From the NCBI GenBank assembly GCA_964628835.1, contig CAZVME010000057.1, forward strand, positions 1-20,739: a DNA stretch of 20,739 nucleotides, given 5' to 3'. Source of the DNA: JAAGZL01 sp964628835. GTDB lineage: Bacteria; Pseudomonadota; Gammaproteobacteria; Chromatiales; Chromatiaceae. Under the pieces are notes generated by a model that saw only the letters and a list, made by a program, of their open reading frames with translations, did not search any database and was not told the DNA's origin. A program made the position numbers and the translations under genes. Below are positions 15,403 to 20,739 of this stretch, piece by piece (the first letter of the stretch is position 1; each line of letters starts with the position of its first letter).

Positions 15403-16794
15403 CTACTCGTTGCCCCGGGAAAATGCATCCAGCACCGCGAAGTCCACCAGGCTCTTATCCACTTTGAGGTAGGCGGTACCATCTGCAGCCAGCACTGCGG
15501 CTTCCGCCACGCCGGTAATCTTGGACAACTCCGCCTGCAGCTCCCAGGCCTGGGCCTCATCTATGGGGCCAACATTCAGCATGTGATTGGTAAGATTAGC
15601 CGGTTTTTGCATACCGAATGCCACCAGCAGCCACACCAGCGCCGCCGCTGCTCCAAACAGAAATACTCCACCCAGGCCAAGCTGCCCGTGGATCCAGCCC
15701 CCGGCCACACCCCCAACGAAGGCACCGGCAAACTGCGAGGTGGAGTAGACCCCCATGGCTGTACCCTTGCTAGCCGCCGGGGCCACCTTGGAAACAATGG
15801 AGGGAAGTGTGGCCTCCAGTAGATTGAAGGCGGTAAAAAACAGCAGCAGCGCCAGCACCAGGCCAATGGTGGAAGCATGCCACTGATAGAGCCCAAGCTG
15901 GGCAATCAGCAGCATCCCCACCGCCCCCAGAAACACCTGCTTCATTTTATTGCGTTTCTCCGCCACCACGATAAATGGGACCATAAACACTACGGACAGC
16001 AACAGCACCGGCAGATACACCAACCAGTGGTTGTCGCTCTCCAGGCCGATCATATCCCTGAGCACCAGTGGCACCGCCAGGAAGATGGAGGTGATGATCA
16101 GGTGCAGCACAAATATACCCAGATCCAGGCGTAGCAGATTCACATTGGACAGTACATGGCTGAACTGTGCCGGTATGGCCTCGGCATCGCTATGTATCTG
16201 ACTGGTTTCTGGTGAAGGCACCAGAAACAGCACTATTCCAATTCCGCCTAGCGCCAGCACTGCTGTGAGCCAGAAGATCCCCTGCACCCCTATCAGGCCG
16301 TTTAGTACCGGGCCCAATACCAGGGCCAGGGCAAAGGCTGCCCCAATGCTCATGCCGATCACCGCCATCACCTTGGTACGGTGCTGCTCCCGGCTCAGGT
16401 CTGCCGCCAGGGCCATCACTGCAGCCGCTATGGCGCCACTGCCCTGCAGGGCACGCCCCAGGATCACGCCCCATATGCTATCGGCCATGGCCGCAACCAC
16501 ACTACCGATGGCAAATATCAGCAGCCCTCCCAAAATCACCGGCTTACGGCCGATGCGGTCTGAAAGCATGCCGAATGGGATCTGCAACAGGGCCTGAGTC
16601 AGTCCGTAAGCACCGATGGCCAGCCCCACCAGCATGTGGGTAACGCCCTCCAGGTCCTCAGCATAAAGGGCAAATACCGGGAGGATCAGAAATAGGCCCA
16701 GCATGCGCAGGGCGTAGATACCGGCCAGAGAAAATGCGGCGCGGGATTCCTGAGAGTTCATTCCATCGTGTTGTTCTTCTGACTGCTCAACCAT
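15403..16794 (-). CDS. MFS transporter, YajR-like with C-terminal YAM domain
   Basis: This 463-residue protein has twelve predicted membrane helices. It shows the MFS signature between helices 2 and 3, GMLSDRIGRK (75-84), and a GRALQGSGAIAAAVMALAADL segment in helices 4-5. After the last helix (about residue 395) comes a 65-residue soluble domain with a ferredoxin-like, heavy-metal-associated-like pattern (WELQAELSKITGVAEAAVLAADGTAYLKVD). It lacks metal-binding cysteines, which is the architecture of E. coli YajR and its YAM domain. The transported substrate of this group is not firmly known. The ATG at 16794 gives an 11-residue extra acidic leader; ATG 16761 (MNSQESRAAF) is an equally plausible start. 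The gene precedes ssb by 66 bases. Confidence 0.88.
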   Translation of the reverse strand: MVEQSEEQHDGMNSQESRAAFSLAGIYALRMLGLFLILPVFALYAEDLEGVTHMLVGLAIGAYGLTQALLQIPFGMLSDRIGRKPVILGGLLIFAIGSVVAAMADSIWGVILGRALQGSGAIAAAVMALAADLSREQHRTKVMAVIGMSIGAAFALALVLGPVLNGLIGVQGIFWLTAVLALGGIGIVLFLVPSPETSQIHSDAEAIPAQFSHVLSNVNLLRLDLGIFVLHLIITSIFLAVPLVLRDMIGLESDNHWLVYLPVLLLSVVFMVPFIVVAEKRNKMKQVFLGAVGMLLIAQLGLYQWHASTIGLVLALLLFFTAFNLLEATLPSIVSKVAPAASKGTAMGVYSTSQFAGAFVGGVAGGWIHGQLGLGGVFLFGAAAALVWLLVAFGMQKPANLTNHMLNVGPIDEAQAWELQAELSKITGVAEAAVLAADGTAYLKVDKSLVDFAVLDAFSRGNE

Positions 16795-16973
16795 TCACAC
16801 TACTGCCTGTCTGGGGCCGGGAGTTCCCGGCAGATAATTCTAGAGAAGGAGGGCTTAAAATAGATTCTCATGACAAATGTCTGGAAGACGCAATATTAGC
16901 AGGTTTCACCCCCTATCCAACACCTGGTAACGCATGGGCATTTTAATGGATCTTGCGATACACCTTGTGAAGG

Positions 16974-17660
16974 TCAGTCATCCACCGTGGAGAGATAGGC
17001 GAAGATGTCTGTGAGATCTGAGTCCTTCACATCATCCAATAGTTCCTGCTCCGGCTCGTCCTTTTCATGGATGCGTATGTGCTTACGCAGCTTTTTCACC
17101 TGACGCCACAGGTAGCTGGTGTACTGCCCGGCCAACATGGGGGTATCTTTCTTGTGGCTGCCCCAGCCCTGTTTGCCGTGGCAAATGGCGCACTCCTCCC
17201 TGTACAGCTTCTGACCCCGCTCCACATCACCTTTGGCCAGGGGGATCTGCATCAGGCGTTTGGATTCCAGCAGCCGGGCGTAGGCATCAAAGTCGGGCGC
17301 GGTCTCGTCCACCGGCAACAGCTTGGTCTTGAGTTTTATCTGTGACAGAAAGATGGATACATCCTGGATGTCATTCTCCGGCATCTGACGGTCATCCACA
17401 TACTCAATCATGGCGATATTGGGGCGTTTGCGATCACGAAACAGGTGCAGCTGTTCCGCTAGGAACTCAGGAGGTTGCGCCGCCAGACGCGGATATTCAC
17501 CCCCATTTCCGCCCTGGCCATATTCGCCATGACAGCCGGCGCACACCTCGTTTATCTCCTCTCCATTATCCGGATCATATTCACGCGCCTGGAGGGGCTG
17601 CCACAGCAAGAGCAACAACTGCAGTAAATACCGCACAAATTGTGGCTTGATCAAACACAT
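16974..17660 (-). CDS. periplasmic diheme c-type cytochrome (c4-like)
   Basis: This 228-residue protein has a signal peptide (hydrophobic LLQLLLLLW core, cleavage probable after QPLQA, residue 25). Two class I cytochrome domains follow, each with a heme motif: CAGCH (40-44) and CAICH (157-161). The first domain offers Met84 or Met93 as sixth ligand, followed by PENDIQDVSIFLSQI. The second has the matching KDSDLTDIFAYLS helix but no methionine in the expected stretch before it. Candidates there are His195 or His198 (RKHIRIHEKDE). Cytochromes of this type shuttle electrons between periplasmic enzymes and terminal oxidases. The gene stands alone between amylosucrase (93 bases upstream) and the MFS gene (179 bases downstream). 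Confidence 0.9.
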   Translation of the reverse strand: MCLIKPQFVRYLLQLLLLLWQPLQAREYDPDNGEEINEVCAGCHGEYGQGGNGGEYPRLAAQPPEFLAEQLHLFRDRKRPNIAMIEYVDDRQMPENDIQDVSIFLSQIKLKTKLLPVDETAPDFDAYARLLESKRLMQIPLAKGDVERGQKLYREECAICHGKQGWGSHKKDTPMLAGQYTSYLWRQVKKLRKHIRIHEKDEPEQELLDDVKDSDLTDIFAYLSTVDD

Positions 17661-17690
17661 AAAAAACCTGGAGGAACAGATATCTCTCTG

Positions 17691-17703
17691 TTACGGACCG
17701 TAA
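17691..17703. promoter_or_regulatory. short palindrome upstream of the cytochrome gene
   Basis: TTACGG-A-CCGTAA is a perfect 13-base dyad in the 93-base gap between the amylosucrase stop and the cytochrome start, 31 bases upstream of the cytochrome ATG. It could be an operator; the stem is too short and no T-run follows, so a terminator is unlikely. Confidence 0.25.
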
Positions 17704-17753
17704 AGGCAGCTAATTGTGCCGCAAACATGGGGAGAAATCGACCAGACGATTGA

Positions 17754-19715
17754 TCAAGTATTTCTGATCTGGTCTGAAAGCCAGTAAAAATGCAGGGGCG
17801 GTATCACCAGCTGATCCTTGAACATGGCCGGACTCTCCCCTGAATAGAGATCGCTAACCATACTGTACTGGGACAGCACCCTGGAGCCCAGCTCCTCCAG
17901 GTTCAGGTATTGGGGTGAGGTGTCGAAGTTGGCCACTACCAGGACGCTGCCGGTGTGGTAATTGAAGCGGGAAAACACGAACAGGTGGGGATTGTGCACA
18001 TCGATCAGCTCGCGGTTGTTGAAATCGGCGAAGGCGTGGATCTCCTTGCGTACCGCAATCATCTTCTTGAGGGAGCTAAACAACCGGTGCTCGATCGTGT
18101 CCTTAGTGTTGCGGCGGGCCGCCTTGTTCCAGTCGATCTTGGGTCGATGGGACCAGCGGGTGTCGTTGGCCTTACTCGCATCATCCAGATAGGTGCAATC
18201 ATTGATGGTGCCTATCTCATCTCCGTAGTAGATAAGCGGGATACCACCAAACGCCAGGATGACGCTGTGCAGCAGCAAAATGCGCTTAACGGCCCATTCG
18301 ATCTTCTCGGTATCACCCTCCTCCAGCGCCCGATCCAACCCGATCAGTGAGGCCAGGGAACCGGAGATGCGCGCATCCCCAGTCCTGTCGTTGGTGCCAA
18401 ATGGCAGCCCGCGCGCCGGTGAGTCGCCATAGACCCCGGTGTAGTAGTCGATCAGAAACTGGCGGTGGGCCTTGGGTTCATACCCCACCGCGCGCACATC
18501 GCGGTCATCAAACCCCAGGCCGATATCATCATGGCAGCGGATGTAGTTAAGCCAGGTGGCGCGGTCCAGTTTGTCCGGCAGGCTCTTCAGCCCCTGTTGC
18601 AGCAGCTTGGTATTCTTGGTGGCCACCGCATCCCACAACTGCGCCATCAGGGTGGCGTTGTAGGCCACCTCACACTCCTTGGCAATCACCGCATCCTCAC
18701 CGAAGTATTTGATGATCTCCACCGGGGCCACTATAGCCTCAGCAATAAACAGTACCCCGGGTGCGCTCACCTGGCAGCAGTCCTTCATCAACTGCAGGAT
18801 CAGGTGGGCCTCGCGTTCGTTCTGGCAGGTGCTGCCGATCTTCTTCCACAGGAAGGCCACTGCATCCAGGCGCACAATATCCGCCCCCTGATTGGCCCAG
18901 TAGAGGATGATCTTCAACATCTCGATAAACACCGCCGGATTACTGTAGTTCAGGTCCCACTGGAAGTGATTGAACACGGTCATGACCCACTTGCCCATCT
19001 CTTCATCCCAGGTAAAGTTGCCCGGTGAGGTCTCCGGGAATATCTCCGGCAGGGTCTCCTCAAACATATCCGGCACCTCCCGGCTGGAAAATATATAGAA
19101 GTAGTCCTGACACCTCTGTTCACCCTGACGCGCACGGCGGGCCCACTCATGCTGGTTGGAGGTGTGATTCAGCACCACATCCAGCACCAGCAGGATCTGC
19201 CGCCGCTTCAGCTCCGCCACCAGGGCGTGCAGATCATCCATGCTGCCGACCCTGGCATCGATTTCGCGGAAATCACTAACGGCATAGCCGCCATCGTTGT
19301 GCTCCTGCGGGCACTTGAGGATGGGCATGATGTGAATCAAGTTTACCCCCAGCTCCTGGAAATAGCTGGCCTTGGATTTCAGGTCTTTGAGGTCTTCGGC
19401 AAAGCCGTCACTATACAGCGCCATCCCCACCAGCTCCTGACTCAGAAACCAGTTGTGGTCCTTCTCTCTCGCGATATCCATCTTCTTCAGGTCGTGGGGG
19501 CGCAGGATATACTGGCTGGCCATGGCCTCCACCAGGCGCTGCATCTGCTGCATAAAATCATCCCGGTCGCCATACAGGTGGCTGAACAGTGAGTGGATGG
19601 AGTAGAAGTTGGCTCCCAGCCTGGTATAGAAGTGGCGCAGGTCCTCCCGTTCCAGATCCGGATTCAACTCGCTCAATATCCGGTTGAGAAGGGAGTGTGA
19701 TACCTGTTCGTACAT
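17754..19715 (-). CDS. ams: amylosucrase (GH13 subfamily 4)
   Basis: This 653-residue protein is close in length and sequence to Neisseria polysaccharea amylosucrase (about 636). After a helical N-terminal domain, the (beta/alpha)8 barrel shows DGGYAVSDFR (141-150), VLNHTS (181-186) and the nucleophile Asp284 in VRLDAVAFLW. The acid/base is Glu326 in FIAEAIVAP, and the transition-state Asp396 is in IRCHDDIG. The amylosucrase-specific salt-bridge pair is present as Asp141 and Arg520 (NDTRWSHRP). The enzyme splits sucrose, transferring glucose to an alpha-1,4-glucan and releasing fructose. There is no signal peptide, so it acts in the cytoplasm. It follows the fructokinase gene by 58 bases, matching the need to phosphorylate the released fructose. 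Confidence 0.95.
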   Translation of the reverse strand: MYEQVSHSLLNRILSELNPDLEREDLRHFYTRLGANFYSIHSLFSHLYGDRDDFMQQMQRLVEAMASQYILRPHDLKKMDIAREKDHNWFLSQELVGMALYSDGFAEDLKDLKSKASYFQELGVNLIHIMPILKCPQEHNDGGYAVSDFREIDARVGSMDDLHALVAELKRRQILLVLDVVLNHTSNQHEWARRARQGEQRCQDYFYIFSSREVPDMFEETLPEIFPETSPGNFTWDEEMGKWVMTVFNHFQWDLNYSNPAVFIEMLKIILYWANQGADIVRLDAVAFLWKKIGSTCQNEREAHLILQLMKDCCQVSAPGVLFIAEAIVAPVEIIKYFGEDAVIAKECEVAYNATLMAQLWDAVATKNTKLLQQGLKSLPDKLDRATWLNYIRCHDDIGLGFDDRDVRAVGYEPKAHRQFLIDYYTGVYGDSPARGLPFGTNDRTGDARISGSLASLIGLDRALEEGDTEKIEWAVKRILLLHSVILAFGGIPLIYYGDEIGTINDCTYLDDASKANDTRWSHRPKIDWNKAARRNTKDTIEHRLFSSLKKMIAVRKEIHAFADFNNRELIDVHNPHLFVFSRFNYHTGSVLVVANFDTSPQYLNLEELGSRVLSQYSMVSDLYSGESPAMFKDQLVIPPLHFYWLSDQIRNT

Positions 19716-19773
19716 GTTCAGTTACCACCCAAACGGCAGAAGAGTATGGGCGCTATGCTCACTGGCATTCTGC

Positions 19774-20733
19774 TCACCGGCCCTCCGCCAATCCAGAAAC
19801 AACCTGCCCCCCACGGGGCATAGTTCCACTCTGCGCCATATTGCTTACCCAGCGATCTAGGAACCGCCGGTAAAACACTCTATCCCTGACAATAGCCCCA
19901 CGCACCCCCACGATGGCGCTGGCAAAACTCTGGGCCCGCTCCATGGTCAACTCCATGCCCCAGCCCCGGTGCTGCCCCAATAACAGGACGGCGCTGAAGG
20001 CATCCCCCGCTCCCACCGTGTCCACCAGGCGTGATACCGGCTCCGGCATCACCTGAAGTGAGGAGCCGTCTGCCATAAACATCTGGGCGCCCTCCTTGCC
20101 ACGGGTTACCACCAGCTGTTGCGCCCCCATCTCCGTCAGTAGCCGGTTCGCCTTATCCCTGATCCCGGCACCATTCGGCACCAACTGGTCCAGCTCATCA
20201 TGGTTTAGTTTTATCAGATGCGCCCCTCTCAACAGTTCTGGAAGCGCCTGCCGTGACCACCAGGGTGGGCGCAAGTTAAGGTCCACAAAGCAGCGACTAT
20301 CACCATGCTGTTTCAGCTCCCACAGGGTCTCCCGCGAGATCCTGTTGCGCAGGGCCAGGGTGCCATAATACAGGGGGGCATCGGTGTGCAGCGGCGGCAG
20401 GGCGTAGTGATTGATGAAATCAAATGCCCGATTGGCCACGATATCAAAAGAGGGCTCACCGGCGTCAAAGGTTACATCCACACTCCCGGTCTGATGTGCG
20501 GAGTCCAGTTGCAGGCCGGAGCGATCCATACCCCAGTCAATCATGGCGGAGCTGATCTGGCGACCCAGTGCATCCGACCCGATCCGGGATATCAGCAGCG
20601 GCTCCAGACCAAACGCCTGCAGGTGCCAGGCCGCGTTAAACGGCGCGCCACCCAGGGCCACACTCCCATCGGGAAACAGATCGAACAACACCTCACCAAA
20701 CATAATCGGCCGTTGTGGCTGTACCCGGTTCAT
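19774..20733 (-). CDS. PfkB-family carbohydrate kinase, probable fructokinase
   Basis: This 319-residue ribokinase-type enzyme shows FGEVLFDLFPDG (12-23), the substrate-binding GGAPFNAAWHLQAFG (28-42), DLNLRPPWW (151-159) and KLNHDE (175-180, the metal-associated NxxE). The catalytic-base motif DTVGAGDAF (238-246) contains Asp244. Fructokinases of this type phosphorylate fructose to fructose 6-phosphate; pairing with amylosucrase supports that substrate. The same pair occurs with sucrose-phosphate synthase and phosphatase in halotolerant methanotrophs (known as fruK and ams there), so those genes may lie just outside the window. ATG 20733 fits the family N-terminus, but the frame is open to the window edge and a slightly longer start cannot be excluded. 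Confidence 0.92.
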   Translation of the reverse strand: MNRVQPQRPIMFGEVLFDLFPDGSVALGGAPFNAAWHLQAFGLEPLLISRIGSDALGRQISSAMIDWGMDRSGLQLDSAHQTGSVDVTFDAGEPSFDIVANRAFDFINHYALPPLHTDAPLYYGTLALRNRISRETLWELKQHGDSRCFVDLNLRPPWWSRQALPELLRGAHLIKLNHDELDQLVPNGAGIRDKANRLLTEMGAQQLVVTRGKEGAQMFMADGSSLQVMPEPVSRLVDTVGAGDAFSAVLLLGQHRGWGMELTMERAQSFASAIVGVRGAIVRDRVFYRRFLDRWVSNMAQSGTMPRGGQVVSGLAEGR

Positions 20734-20739
20734 CGCTAT

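Noticed and set aside
15169..15822. 217-residue plus-strand open frame across the ssb/MFS junction
   Set aside because: It is antisense to two well-supported genes and has low-complexity, non-homologous composition.
18465..19028. 187-residue plus-strand open frame inside amylosucrase
   Set aside because: It lies entirely antisense to a catalytically complete gene, has no recognisable motif, and is expected in G+C-rich coding DNA.

Overview
The window looks like chromosomal DNA of a gammaproteobacterium. The flanking genes (NnrS, SSB beside a YajR-like MFS transporter, a diheme c-type cytochrome, and an amylosucrase/fructokinase pair) are typical of respiratory, denitrifying or sulfur-oxidising and methanotrophic Gammaproteobacteria. 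No marker gene fixes the genus. By eye the outer parts (1-1850 and 14880-20739) are G+C-rich; two lines counted gave 58-65 %. The middle (about 6300-14880) is clearly poorer; one line counted gave about 43 %.

Layout. (1) 176-1852, plus strand: nnrS and a small conserved-looking partner of unknown function. (2) 2078-6148, plus strand: a very large cytosolic PAS/GAF/GGDEF/EAL protein with both c-di-GMP catalytic sites and the inhibitory site apparently intact. (3) 6194-14880: a block dominated by sulfotransferase-type and GT2-type genes. It holds one truncated and four complete sulfotransferase-like genes, three glycosyltransferases and one multi-pass membrane protein. Five of these genes form a tightly overlapping minus-strand operon (13333 down to 8646). 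Two overlap on the plus strand (6722-8649) and one lies divergently at 13441. (4) 14881-17660, minus strand: ssb with a textbook terminator, a YajR-like MFS transporter and a diheme cytochrome c. (5) 17754-20733, minus strand: amylosucrase and a PfkB-type fructokinase, a sucrose-metabolism pair.

The main discovery is how region 3 is bounded. At its right end is the complete ssb gene. At its left end (6194-6313) is a second, diverged ssb 3' end of about 40 codons in the same orientation, including the SSB C-terminal tip (DDDILF versus DDDIPF in the intact gene). It is fused directly to a sulfotransferase gene that has lost its C-terminal half. The simplest reading is that an accessory sulfated-glycan cassette entered, or was exchanged, at the 3' end of ssb. 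This left a displaced ssb tail next to the chromosomal neighbour (the c-di-GMP gene) and a chopped cassette gene at the seam. The original chromosomal order would have been nnrS, small gene, c-di-GMP sensor, then convergent ssb, MFS, cytochrome.

Functionally, the cassette most likely builds and decorates a sulfated surface glycan. The glycosyltransferases would assemble an oligosaccharide and several different PAPS-dependent sulfotransferases would modify it. The substrate, linkages and export route cannot be read from this window, since no polymerase, flippase or PAPS synthesis gene is present. No tRNA, rRNA, CRISPR array, integrase, transposase or insertion sequence was recognised.
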